The position numbers and the translations under genes were made by a program. From DMER01 sp003451645 (GTDB taxonomy: Bacteria; Pseudomonadota; Alphaproteobacteria; Micropepsales; Micropepsaceae), in the NCBI GenBank assembly GCA_031976175.1, contig DALYLR010000020.1, positions 1 through 62,100 of the forward strand: a stretch of DNA of 62,100 nucleotides, read 5' to 3'. Positions 25,022 to 33,303 of this stretch are shown here, piece by piece. The notes beneath the pieces were generated by a model. The model had not been told where the DNA came from and ran no database searches. It saw nothing but the letters and a program-made list of their open reading frames with translations. Within the stretch, counting starts at the first letter, position 1, and each line of letters starts with the position of its first letter.

Positions 25022-25693
25022 ATGATTGACGGACCAGTGGAATGGCGCATCACCCAGGGTCTCACCGAGTATCCGGGCGCGTTGCGCTGGATGGAAGCGC
25101 GCGTTGCCCAGATCGCTGATGGCAAAGCCACTGAGTGCGTTTGGCTCTTGGAACACCCGCCAATATTCACTGCAGGCACGAGCGCGAAAGCTCAAGATCT
25201 ACTGACGCCGCGCTTCCCTGTCTATGACACCGGCCGCGGAGGGCAATACACCTATCATGGGCCTGGTCAGCGCGTGGCCTATGTCATGCTTGATCTGCGC
25301 CGTACGGCCGGCGATGTCCGGCGCTTTGTGGGCCTTCTTGAACAGTGGGTGATCGCCACCCTTGCGGATTTTAATGTTCAGGCCGAGCGGCGCGACGGGC
25401 GAGTTGGTCTTTGGATTCCGGCCCGCACCGGCTCCCTATCCGAAAACAAAATCGCGGCAATCGGTATCCGCGTCCGCCGTTGGGTCAGCTACCACGGAAT
25501 TTCGATCAATGTTTCGCCCGATCTCAGCCATTTCGACGGCATCGTCCCGTGCGGCATTCGCGACCATGGAGTAACAAGCCTTGAGGCGCTAGGCCTGACT
25601 ACCACCATGGCGGACCTCGACGTCGCGTTGCGCCGCGCCTTTGAAGAGGTGTTTCAGCAACCGACCAAGCTCACAGTGTTGGACGGCGAATGA
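25022..25693 (+). CDS. lipB: Lipoyl(octanoyl) transferase LipB
   Basis: 223 residues. It moves octanoyl from acyl carrier protein to lipoate-dependent enzyme domains. Motifs: 'RGGQYTYHGPGQ' (about 75-86), active-site Lys in 'ENKIAAIGIRV' (about 141-151) and the catalytic Cys in 'IVPCGI' (about 178). Length and domain order are standard. It is one of only two rightward genes between 24.6 and 58.4 kb. Its end overlaps the convergent acylphosphatase gene by 23 bases. Confidence 0.95.
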   Translation: MIDGPVEWRITQGLTEYPGALRWMEARVAQIADGKATECVWLLEHPPIFTAGTSAKAQDLLTPRFPVYDTGRGGQYTYHGPGQRVAYVMLDLRRTAGDVRRFVGLLEQWVIATLADFNVQAERRDGRVGLWIPARTGSLSENKIAAIGIRVRRWVSYHGISINVSPDLSHFDGIVPCGIRDHGVTSLEALGLTTTMADLDVALRRAFEEVFQQPTKLTVLDGE

Positions 25694-25961
25694 ATCCAGG
25701 CAGCGGTTCGCCATCATCCACGCGGTTGACGTCAATCTTTTCCACCTGCGCCGGAGCGGGCCCTTGCGTGCAGAGGCCCATAAATTCCTCGACGATTTTG
25801 GCAGGGCCGGCGACCAGTATCTCAACGGTCCCGTCGCGGCGGTTGCGGACCCAGCCCCTCAGTGCCAGCCGGGTCGCCTCCGCAATTGCCCAGTCACGAT
25901 AGCCGACGCCCTGCACGCGGCCATGCACGCGTAGCCGGAAATTATGTCTCTCCTCGCTCAT
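25671..25961 (-). CDS. acyP: Acylphosphatase
   Basis: 96 residues with the acylphosphatase fold. The phosphate-binding loop and catalytic Arg are in 'VHGRVQGVGYRDW' (about 12-24), and the catalytic Asn in 'LRGWVRNRRDGTVEI' (about 35-49). It hydrolyses acyl phosphates such as carbamoyl phosphate. Last gene of an overlapping set: its ATG lies in the stop of the GNAT gene (ATGA), and it overlaps the 3' end of lipB on the other strand. Confidence 0.9.
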   Translation of the reverse strand: MSEERHNFRLRVHGRVQGVGYRDWAIAEATRLALRGWVRNRRDGTVEILVAGPAKIVEEFMGLCTQGPAPAQVEKIDVNRVDDGEPLPGFIRRPTL

Positions 25962-26410
25962 AGCCTCACCATGTAGCGAACAAAGTCATCTGCGGACGTG
26001 TACTGATCATAGAGCCTGCGCGCCGTCGTGTTGTTGTTCCTCGTCATCCAATAGAGCCTGGCCCAGCCATGCGCCCGCCCCAAACGGAGCAGTTCGTCAA
26101 CGAGTGCCTTGCCAACCCCCTGCCCTCTGGAAGCCCTATGTGTGAAGAGGTCCTCAAGATAACAAACCGGTCCAAGAGTCCACGTATTGTCGTGCAGGAT
26201 GTAATTGCACATTCCGAGCGCCTCTCCGCCCACCGTATGACGAGCCATCAGTGCCTTGACCGGCGAAACCGGATCGCAAATTCGAGCCCAGCTCTGTTGC
26301 GTTACATCCTCTGGAATGGTGGTCTCATAGAACGCGCAATAGAAGTCCCACATCACTCGCCAATCCGCATAGTCGTCAGGCACAGCATGTCTGATGGTCA
26401 GCGGGATCAT
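25958..26410 (-). CDS. GNAT family N-acetyltransferase
   Basis: 150 residues with the GNAT fold. The acetyl-CoA loop is 'HRASRGQGVGKALVDELL' (about 90-107, R/Q-x-x-G-x-G/A pattern), followed by the usual 'LYWMTRNNNTTARRLYDQY' strand and helix. Substrate unknown. It is sandwiched by ATGA overlaps between pccA and acyP, so the three are almost certainly cotranscribed, but whether it modifies the carboxylase is not known. Confidence 0.85.
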   Translation of the reverse strand: MIPLTIRHAVPDDYADWRVMWDFYCAFYETTIPEDVTQQSWARICDPVSPVKALMARHTVGGEALGMCNYILHDNTWTLGPVCYLEDLFTHRASRGQGVGKALVDELLRLGRAHGWARLYWMTRNNNTTARRLYDQYTSADDFVRYMVRL

Positions 26411-28419
26411 TCGAACTCCAGGATAACCGCATCAACAGGTAAGCTGTCGCCCTTCTTGGCATTGACCTTCTTGATGATGCCGTCGCGTTCGGCGCGCAGC
26501 ACATTTTCCATCTTCATGGCCTCGACAACGGCCAAGGTCTCACCAGCTTTCACCTCCTGGCCCACCTCGACATTGATCGAGACAACAAGACCTGGCATCG
26601 GGCAAAGCAATTGCTTCGACGTATCGGCTGCCTTTTTCTCGGGCATCAACTGCGCCAGCACCGCGGTGCGCGGCCGCATCGCACTGACCATCAATGTCGC
26701 GCCGCGATAGGTGATCCGCGTACCACCCGGCTTCTCGACGATCAGCATCGAGACTTTCTCATCCCCAATCCGCCCACGGAACAGGCGCTCAACCGGGCTC
26801 CAGGCGCTCTCGACTGACAGCATCTCCTCGGTCTGCTCGCCCTCACCAAAATCAATGTTCAGACGTTGCTCGCCCTCAAGCCAGGCTTCGACAAAGAACC
26901 GCTCCTGCCCGACCGTCACGATCCATTCGTGGCCCAAGCCAGGCGACCCGTTCAATTGCCCGGAAATTTTGGACTTGCGCACTTCACGCTTAAGCTTTGC
27001 AAACAGGCCTGCCGCTGCGATGCGTTTAATCTGTTCCGGCGACAAAGCTGCCCCATGGAAACCTTTCGAGAATTCCTCGGCAATGAAGCCGGTGTTGAAC
27101 GAACCGGAGCGGAACCGAGGGTGGCCCATCACTGCCGCCAGAAAGGCGACATTGTGCTGGATACCATCAATGTCAAAGGCATCGAGCGCATCCGCCATGC
27201 CCTCAATCGCATCGCCGCGCGTAGGCGCATGCACGCAGAGTTTCGCGATCATCGGGTCGTAATAGAGCGAAATCTCACCGCCCTCATAGACGCCTGTATC
27301 GTTGCGGATCGTGCGTCCGCCCGAGCGGCCCTCCGCAGGCGGACGATAGCGCGTCAGGCGCCCTATCGACGGCAAAAAATTCCGGTAAGGATCTTCAGCG
27401 TAGATGCGGCTTTCTACCGCCCAGCCGTTCAGTTTCACGTCGTTCTGCGTGATCGACAGCTTCTCCCCCGCCGCAACCCGGATCATTTGCTCAACCAAGT
27501 CGATGCCGGTGATCAGTTCGGTCACCGGATGCTCGACCTGCAAACGCGTATTCATTTCCAAGAAATAGAAATTGCGGTCCTTGTCGACGATGAATTCAAC
27601 GGTACCTGCGCTTTCGTAGTTCACCGCCTTGGCCAGCTGCACGGCCTGCGCGCCCATTGCGGCGCGGGTCTCGGGTGTGAGAAACGGCGAAGGTGCCTCT
27701 TCAATGACCTTCTGCAAGCGGCGCTGAATGGAGCATTCACGCTCGCCCAAATGGATCACATTGCCATGCTTGTCGCCCAACACCTGAATTTCGATATGGC
27801 GGGGCTCTGTCACGAACTTCTCGATGAAGATCCTGTCGTCGCCAAAAGAGGAGCGCGCCTCATTCATCGATGACTGCATCGCTTGGGCGAGCTCTGCCTC
27901 ATTGGTCACCACGCGGATGCCTTTGCCGCCACCGCCTGCCGAGGCCTTGACCATCACCGGATAGCCGATCTCGTTGGCGACGCGCACCGCATCCTGCACG
28001 GTTTTGAGTTCCCCAATGAAACCGGGCACTGTGTTGACCTTGGCAGCCTTGGCCAGCTTCTTGGATTCGATCTTGTCACCCATGGCCGAGATCGCGTGCA
28101 CATTGGGACCGATGAAAGCAATCCCTGCATCCTTGAGCGCATGCGCGAAGGGTTCGCGCTCGGACAGGAAGCCGTAACCCGGGTGCACCGCTTGCGCGCC
28201 AGTGGCCTTGCAGGCCGCCACGATTTTCTCGATGACCAGATAGGATTGCGCCGAAGGGGCAGGTCCAATAGCTATGGCCTCATCCGCCATTTCGACATGC
28301 AGAGCGTCCTCATCCGCCTCGGAATAGACTGCGACGGTCTTGATGCCCATCTTGCGCGCTGTCTTGATTACACGGCAGGCGATTTCACCTCGATTGGCGA
28401 TTAGGATCTTCGTGAACAT
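26407..28419 (-). CDS. pccA: Propionyl-CoA carboxylase alpha subunit (biotin carboxylase/BCCP)
   Basis: 670 residues: biotin carboxylase N-domain ('KILIANRGEIACRVI'), ATP-grasp ('KASAGGGGKGIRVV', about 158-171, and 'ECSIQRRLQKVIEEAPS'), C-terminal carboxylase domain, a BT linker region (about 460-580) and a biotinyl domain with Lys636 in 'EAMKMEN'. It carboxylates biotin with bicarbonate and ATP; with PccB it converts propionyl-CoA to methylmalonyl-CoA. Of acyl-CoA carboxylases, length and the BT-type linker fit PccA best, supported by a PccB gene 1.9 kb away. Stop overlaps the start of the GNAT gene. Confidence 0.9.
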   Translation of the reverse strand: MFTKILIANRGEIACRVIKTARKMGIKTVAVYSEADEDALHVEMADEAIAIGPAPSAQSYLVIEKIVAACKATGAQAVHPGYGFLSEREPFAHALKDAGIAFIGPNVHAISAMGDKIESKKLAKAAKVNTVPGFIGELKTVQDAVRVANEIGYPVMVKASAGGGGKGIRVVTNEAELAQAMQSSMNEARSSFGDDRIFIEKFVTEPRHIEIQVLGDKHGNVIHLGERECSIQRRLQKVIEEAPSPFLTPETRAAMGAQAVQLAKAVNYESAGTVEFIVDKDRNFYFLEMNTRLQVEHPVTELITGIDLVEQMIRVAAGEKLSITQNDVKLNGWAVESRIYAEDPYRNFLPSIGRLTRYRPPAEGRSGGRTIRNDTGVYEGGEISLYYDPMIAKLCVHAPTRGDAIEGMADALDAFDIDGIQHNVAFLAAVMGHPRFRSGSFNTGFIAEEFSKGFHGAALSPEQIKRIAAAGLFAKLKREVRKSKISGQLNGSPGLGHEWIVTVGQERFFVEAWLEGEQRLNIDFGEGEQTEEMLSVESAWSPVERLFRGRIGDEKVSMLIVEKPGGTRITYRGATLMVSAMRPRTAVLAQLMPEKKAADTSKQLLCPMPGLVVSINVEVGQEVKAGETLAVVEAMKMENVLRAERDGIIKKVNAKKGDSLPVDAVILEFE

Positions 28420-28507
28420 GGGGAATCCAGATCAAATGGCAGGAAACCCCGGAGATTTGGCAGGCTTTGCCGCACACCGCAACGGGTAGTTTTTGGCGTT
28501 CGCGCCG

Positions 28508-30196
28508 CTACTTTCCAGCGCGGCTGCGATCGCGAATGGCCCGGAATTCATTTCCTGGGTACCAAGTGGGCCACATCTGGCTGTTGGCAAGGTCCAAGCT
28601 CAGACGGTGCATGGCGCTAAGGTCCTCGACGGGTCCACTGACATCCCATTCCGCACTGAACTCATCATTTGGCTGATGATAGGTTTTGGCTGTGTATTTC
28701 TCTCGTATCGCCAGACCTGCCGCTTCCCCGCCAACCCGAAGGTCGATACTCCCGCTCGCATAGAGCATTGGCACACCCTTCTTGGCGAACGAGATATGGT
28801 CCGACCGGTAAAAGGATCCCCTCTCGGGCAAGGCTTCCGGGACAATCGTGCGGTTCTGGCCCTTCAAGAGGCCCTTCAGCAGATCCTCGAGCTCCGACGC
28901 ACCATAGCCCACAACAGACATCGACTTCGACGGACCTTGCGGCATGAGCGCATCAAAGTTGACACCGCCCACAATAGACTTAAGCGGAAACACGGGGTTT
29001 TCAGCCATGTAGCTTGAGCCGAGCAATCCCTGCTCCTCCAAGGTCACCGCTGCAAACAACACGGAGCGCTCAGGTGCGGGCGCGCGAGCGAATGCTTCGG
29101 CAATTTCCAAAATTCCAGACACACCTGTGGCGTTATCGACGGCGCCATTGTGGATCTTGTCAGTGCCGGGCGCGCTTGGCTTGACGCCCAAATGATCCCA
29201 GTGAGCGGTGAAAAGAACAACTTCGGCGGGGCGCTTGGCGCCCTGTACCATCCCAAGAACATTGCGTGTGGTGAAGCGCGAGACTGATGAAACAGTCTTG
29301 GCGTTCAGTGCAAGGCCGCTCATCGGTACAGCCCGAAAGCCGCGCTTGTTCGCAGCCAACCGCAGGGCAGCATAGTCCAATCCCGCGGCAGCAAACAGCG
29401 CCTTTGCGGTTTCTTCCGTGATCCATGAATGGATCGTGGCCAAGTCCGCATTACCATTGGCCTTATCGAGATAGAGCTTGTCACCTGTATTGGAATTGCG
29501 GACGACCTCCCAGCCATATGCTGCGGGTTTGGTTTCATGAACGATGATGACAGCCGCAGCCCCCCTGCGCGCGGCCTCTTCGAACTTATAGGTCCATCGC
29601 CCGTAATAGGTCATTGCCCGGCCGCGGAACAACGTCTCGTCGCCCACCACAAAGCCTGGATCATTGATCAGCACGACAATGGTTTTGCCTCTGACATCGA
29701 TTCCAGCAAAGTCGTCCCACTTTTCTTCAGGCGCATGAACGCCATACCCCACAAAAATCAGGTCCGAACCCTGCACTAACTGTTCTGCCTTGTCGAAACG
29801 CGGCGACCAGAACGCCACCTCATCGGCAAATTTTGGCGAGATGGAGCCCTTAGCAGTTTTGATCTCAAAGCTGGACTTGGAGGGATCAATGGCGATCCCA
29901 ACCGCCGGGACCCTTTGGAAATAGCTTTGCCCATTTCCTGGTTTCAAACCAATGCGTTTCATCTCTTCCGCAATCCAGTCGGCGGAAGCCTCACCCTTTG
30001 GTGCGCCTGGCAGGCGGCCTTCAAACCGATCATCGGCAAGCGCCGCAATGCGCGCCTTGAAATCTTCCGCGGTGATGGCAGCGGTCGTCTGGCCGGGCAA
30101 TGCTGGGAATGCCTTGCCATCAAAAGCGGGCTGGGCCGCGAGACTTGCGGCGCTCATGCCCGAGATAAGTGCCGCCAACAAAAAATCGCGCGCCAT
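28508..30196 (-). CDS. M28 family zinc aminopeptidase with PA domain, exported
   Basis: 562 residues with a signal peptide (1-21, 'SLAAQ'). A PA-type insert lies around 130-260. The M28 catalytic part has 'FTAHWDHLG' (His ligand), 'NGAVDNATGVSGILEIA' (bridging Asp) and 'VTLEEQGLLGS' (catalytic Glu and Glu ligand), then a late His in 'YRSDHISFAKKGVPML'. It cleaves peptides from the N-terminus in the periplasm or outside. It separates pccB from pccA, the three genes being in one orientation; gaps of about 85 bases on each side do not force cotranscription. Confidence 0.9.
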   Translation of the reverse strand: MARDFLLAALISGMSAASLAAQPAFDGKAFPALPGQTTAAITAEDFKARIAALADDRFEGRLPGAPKGEASADWIAEEMKRIGLKPGNGQSYFQRVPAVGIAIDPSKSSFEIKTAKGSISPKFADEVAFWSPRFDKAEQLVQGSDLIFVGYGVHAPEEKWDDFAGIDVRGKTIVVLINDPGFVVGDETLFRGRAMTYYGRWTYKFEEAARRGAAAVIIVHETKPAAYGWEVVRNSNTGDKLYLDKANGNADLATIHSWITEETAKALFAAAGLDYAALRLAANKRGFRAVPMSGLALNAKTVSSVSRFTTRNVLGMVQGAKRPAEVVLFTAHWDHLGVKPSAPGTDKIHNGAVDNATGVSGILEIAEAFARAPAPERSVLFAAVTLEEQGLLGSSYMAENPVFPLKSIVGGVNFDALMPQGPSKSMSVVGYGASELEDLLKGLLKGQNRTIVPEALPERGSFYRSDHISFAKKGVPMLYASGSIDLRVGGEAAGLAIREKYTAKTYHQPNDEFSAEWDVSGPVEDLSAMHRLSLDLANSQMWPTWYPGNEFRAIRDRSRAGK

Positions 30197-30281
30197 GATT
30201 GCCCCTATTCAATTTGGATGCGTCTGCCAAATCTTAAGGACCTGCCGCGGCTGGAAGCAAGGGGCGACCTGAGCGGCGCGG

Positions 30282-31814
30282 TCACAACGGAATATTGTCG
30301 TGCTTCTTCCAGGGATCGTTGACCTGCTTGTTCTGCAGCATCCGCAGAGCGCGAGCGACCCGTGCGCGGGTTTCGTGCGGCTGGATCACCTCGTCCAGAT
30401 AGCCGCGCTGGGCGGCAACGAAGGGGTTTAGGAAGCGGTCCTCATATTCCTTGGTGCGCGCGGCGATCGCCTCGGGGTTGTTCATGTCCTGGCGGAAGAT
30501 GATCTCAACCGCGCCCTTGGCCCCCATCACAGCGATTTGCGCTGTGGGCCAGGCATAGTTCACGTCCGCCCGCATATGCTTGGACGCCATCACGTCATAG
30601 GCGCCGCCAAAGGCCTTGCGGGTAATGACGGTCACCTTTGGGACGGTCGCTTGCGTGTAGGCGAAGAGCAATTTGGCGCCGTGCTTGATCAGCCCGCCAT
30701 ACTCCTGCGCCGTTCCCGGCAAGAAGCCTGGCACATCCACAAAGGTCACAAGCGGGATATTGAAGCAATCGCAGAAGCGCACAAAACGCGCCGCCTTACG
30801 CGAGGCGTCACTGTCCAACACGCCCGCGAGCACCATGGGCTGATTGGCGACAAAGCCCACCGTGCGGCCCTCAATACGGCCGAATCCGGTGATAATGTTC
30901 TTGGCAAACGCCTCTTGGATTTCAAAGAAGTCGGCCTCGTCAGCGATCTTGAGGATCAGCTCCTTCATGTCATAGGGCTTGTTGGGGTTGGACGGCACCA
31001 GCGTGTCCAGGCTGTCGTCCCGGCGCAGCGGATCGTCGAAAGACGGCCAGTGCGGCGCCTTCTCCTTGTTCGACGCGGGCAGAAAATCGATCAGCCGGCG
31101 CATCTGCGCGAGGCACTCGACATCATTGTCATAGGCCCCATCGGCCACGGATGATTTGGAGGTGTGGACACGCGCGCCTCCCAAATCCTCGGCACTCACC
31201 ACTTCATTGGTGACCGTCTTCACAACGTCCGGACCCGTCACAAACATATAGGAGGTATCGCGCACCATGAAGATGAAGTCGGTCATCGCGGGTGAATAGA
31301 CATCGCCGCCCGCGCACGGCCCCATGATCACGCTGATCTGAGGGATGACGCCCGAGGCCAGCACATTGCGCTGGAACACCTCGCCATAGCCGGCCAGCGC
31401 ATCGACGCCTTCCTGAATACGCGCGCCGCCCGCATCGAAGACGCCAATAACCGGCGCCCCCATTCGCAAGGCCATATCTTGCACCTTCACGATCTTCTGT
31501 GCATGCGCATAGGACAGCGAACCGCCAAAGACGGTGAAGTCCTTCACAAACAGATAGACCAGCCGCCCATTGATTGTGCCCCATCCCGTGACAACACCAT
31601 CACCCGGAACCTTTTGGGCCTCCATCCCGAAATCGGTCGAGCGATGCTCCACAAAGGCGTCGAATTCCTCGAACGAACCTTCATCGAGGAGGAGCTCGAT
31701 ACGCTCCCGCGCGGTCAGCTTGCCGCGCGCGTGCTGCGCCTCGATCCGCTTTTCACCGCCTCCCATGTGAGCGTGCTGGCGCTTCTCGTCGAGCAATTGG
31801 ATGATGTGCTTCAT
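30282..31814 (-). CDS. pccB: Propionyl-CoA carboxylase beta subunit
   Basis: 510 residues, the standard PccB size. Carboxyltransferase N-half: 'ARGKLTARERIELLLDEGSFEE' region (about 27-48) and 'GARIQEGVDALAGYGEVF' (about 140-157); C-half: 'GFGRIEGRTVGFVANQP' (about 305-321), 'DVPGFLPGTAQEYGGLIKHGAKL' region and 'ITRKAFGGAYDVM'. It moves CO2 from biotin on PccA to propionyl-CoA. Start ATG 31814 is the family-like one with AGAGAAG upstream; the frame continues 66 bases without likeness. Part of a conserved alphaproteobacterial neighbourhood with pccA, ATP12 and crcB. Confidence 0.95.
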   Translation of the reverse strand: MKHIIQLLDEKRQHAHMGGGEKRIEAQHARGKLTARERIELLLDEGSFEEFDAFVEHRSTDFGMEAQKVPGDGVVTGWGTINGRLVYLFVKDFTVFGGSLSYAHAQKIVKVQDMALRMGAPVIGVFDAGGARIQEGVDALAGYGEVFQRNVLASGVIPQISVIMGPCAGGDVYSPAMTDFIFMVRDTSYMFVTGPDVVKTVTNEVVSAEDLGGARVHTSKSSVADGAYDNDVECLAQMRRLIDFLPASNKEKAPHWPSFDDPLRRDDSLDTLVPSNPNKPYDMKELILKIADEADFFEIQEAFAKNIITGFGRIEGRTVGFVANQPMVLAGVLDSDASRKAARFVRFCDCFNIPLVTFVDVPGFLPGTAQEYGGLIKHGAKLLFAYTQATVPKVTVITRKAFGGAYDVMASKHMRADVNYAWPTAQIAVMGAKGAVEIIFRQDMNNPEAIAARTKEYEDRFLNPFVAAQRGYLDEVIQPHETRARVARALRMLQNKQVNDPWKKHDNIPL

Positions 31815-31906
31815 GGTCTTCTCTGCTTTGTTCGTTGAGCGTTTGCGTGTGAAACTGCCCGGAATTGCCGCTTGAGCCAAGCGAATATGCGCGCAATACT
31901 CCCGCC

Positions 31907-32194
31907 ATGATCGTCATTACCGGTGCGGCCCGTGTGAAACCCAGCGAGCGCGAGACCATGCTGCGCATTGGCGCCGAGCAGGTGCGCAATTCCCGCGCCG
32001 AACCCGGTTGCATCAGCTATCATTTCTACGAAGATGCTCTGGAGCCCAACGCGTTCTTCTTTTATGAAGAGTGGAAGGATCAGGCGGCGGTCGATTTCCA
32101 CTTTGCCCAAGCCTATTGCTTGGCCTTCATTGCCAAGGCGCGCGAGATCGCGGCGGAAGAGCCCAAGATCACGATAAGGCCGATTTCAGGCTGA
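31907..32194 (+). CDS. Antibiotic biosynthesis monooxygenase (ABM) domain protein
   Basis: 95-residue dimeric ferredoxin-like ABM domain: 'MIVITGAARVKPSERETMLR' style start, 'EPGCISYHFYEDALEPNAFFFYEEWKD' region (about 35-61) and 'HFAQAYCLAFIAKA'. Relatives include quinol monooxygenase YgiN and heme-degrading or unknown enzymes. Start ATG 31907 is the family-like one. It lies rightward between pccB and the DUF1304 gene, whose stop it overlaps by nine bases. Activity cannot be told from sequence. Confidence 0.8.
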   Translation: MIVITGAARVKPSERETMLRIGAEQVRNSRAEPGCISYHFYEDALEPNAFFFYEEWKDQAAVDFHFAQAYCLAFIAKAREIAAEEPKITIRPISG

Positions 32195-32563
32195 TTCTGA
32201 GCGGCCGCGCGCCAAGATCACAAACGCTAATGCCGATATCGCAGGAACGGCTTGCGTGACGACTATCGAGGTTTTGGGGGTCAGGCCGCCAAACACGCCC
32301 GCCATGATCACACATGTAAGGAAGAACACTTTGATTGCGAAATTCTCCCGCTCCGCAATGACGCCCCAGAACAGCCCCGCCGCCAGGAAGCCATTATAGA
32401 GCCCCTGATTGGCCGCAAGGACCGCCGTTGCGGACGCCTGCTCTGGCGACATGCCAAGACGTTGCATGATGGCCGGCGTTTGCCAGAGATACATCTCCAT
32501 GATCATGAAACCGATGTGAAGAAACGCGACGATCAGCACCAAGATATTGCCAAGAATGGCCAT
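32186..32563 (-). CDS. DUF1304 family membrane protein
   Basis: 125 residues with four hydrophobic segments (about 4-24, 48-68, 75-95, 100-118) and the DUF1304 pattern 'HIGFMIMEMYLWQTP' followed by 'NQGLYNGFLAAGLFWG'. Function unknown. Start ATG 32563 sits a base before the ATP12 stop codon region, so it is probably cotranscribed with the ATP12 gene upstream. A five-codon longer version is possible. Confidence 0.8.
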   Translation of the reverse strand: MAILGNILVLIVAFLHIGFMIMEMYLWQTPAIMQRLGMSPEQASATAVLAANQGLYNGFLAAGLFWGVIAERENFAIKVFFLTCVIMAGVFGGLTPKTSIVVTQAVPAISALAFVILARGRSESA

Positions 32564-32564
32564 A

Positions 32565-33272
32565 TCACCCCTCCCCATCCAACAGACTCAATAACCGGCA
32601 GGCTTCGGCCAAGTCTGACCGTTCGCGCGCCACGCGCCTAGCTGCCTCGGCATCGAGACCCCATTGCTCCGCCTGGTAGTCCTCCTCGATGCGAGATGCA
32701 TCGTAAGCCTCGCTACCTTCGCAATGCCCATGCACGACCGCAAGCGTCAAGACCGTTGACTTGTAAAGCCCTGCGAGCTTGACAGCCACTGCGAGACGAT
32801 AATCATCCAATGCGTTCACTGCGGCCGAAATGCGGGCGATCGCATCGCTTGGCTGCTGAATTGATAGCACACCCTCCGCGGACAACAACACCGCACCAAA
32901 CGTGTCACCGCACCACCTGAGAAGCGGGTCCCACGCCAACGCTTGCCTTCGGGCAAGCTCCGCCGGATAGGCTGCCCGGTAACACAGTAACTCATGTTCC
33001 GCATAGCGCGCCACGTCCCCAGCCAGCGCCGCACGGTTTGGGCCGACGCGGTCGATGATGGCATTCAGGAACCCAGTCATAGGCATCATTCTTGGATCGA
33101 TGATCTCCCCCGCAGCTGCCCATTCGGCGGCCACCGCCTCAGCCAGGCGCAAATGCCGTGTGGCCAACGGGGCGCGTGCAGGCGTCAGCGCCGCCTTGCC
33201 ATCTAGGAGGATTTGAAAGCCATCCGCATGCGGAGTGACCGCAACATTGGTCCAGAAGCGGCGGACACTCAT
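32565..33272 (-). CDS. ATP12 family F1-ATPase assembly chaperone
   Basis: 235 residues. ATP12 domain features: 'RRFWTNVAVTPHADGFQILLDGKAALTPA' at the N-terminus, 'EWAAAGEIIDPRMMPMTGFLNAIID' (about 70-94), 'ELLCYRAAYPAEL' and 'WDPLLRWCGDTFGAVL'. The protein helps the alpha subunit fold into the F1 sector; it is typical of alphaproteobacteria and mitochondria. ATG 33272 gives the family N-terminus; 38 codons upstream add no likeness. Many alphaproteobacteria carry an HAD phosphatase between this gene and the pseudouridine synthase; here a cupin gene is in that place. Confidence 0.9.
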   Translation of the reverse strand: MSVRRFWTNVAVTPHADGFQILLDGKAALTPARAPLATRHLRLAEAVAAEWAAAGEIIDPRMMPMTGFLNAIIDRVGPNRAALAGDVARYAEHELLCYRAAYPAELARRQALAWDPLLRWCGDTFGAVLLSAEGVLSIQQPSDAIARISAAVNALDDYRLAVAVKLAGLYKSTVLTLAVVHGHCEGSEAYDASRIEEDYQAEQWGLDAEAARRVARERSDLAEACRLLSLLDGEG

Positions 33273-33303
33273 GACCGCACCGCGCTTTCGTTTAACCCGC
33301 CAA

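Noticed and set aside
26866..27873. 335-codon plus-strand frame inside pccA
   Set aside because: Antisense to the biotin carboxylase domain, without domain likeness or ribosome site.
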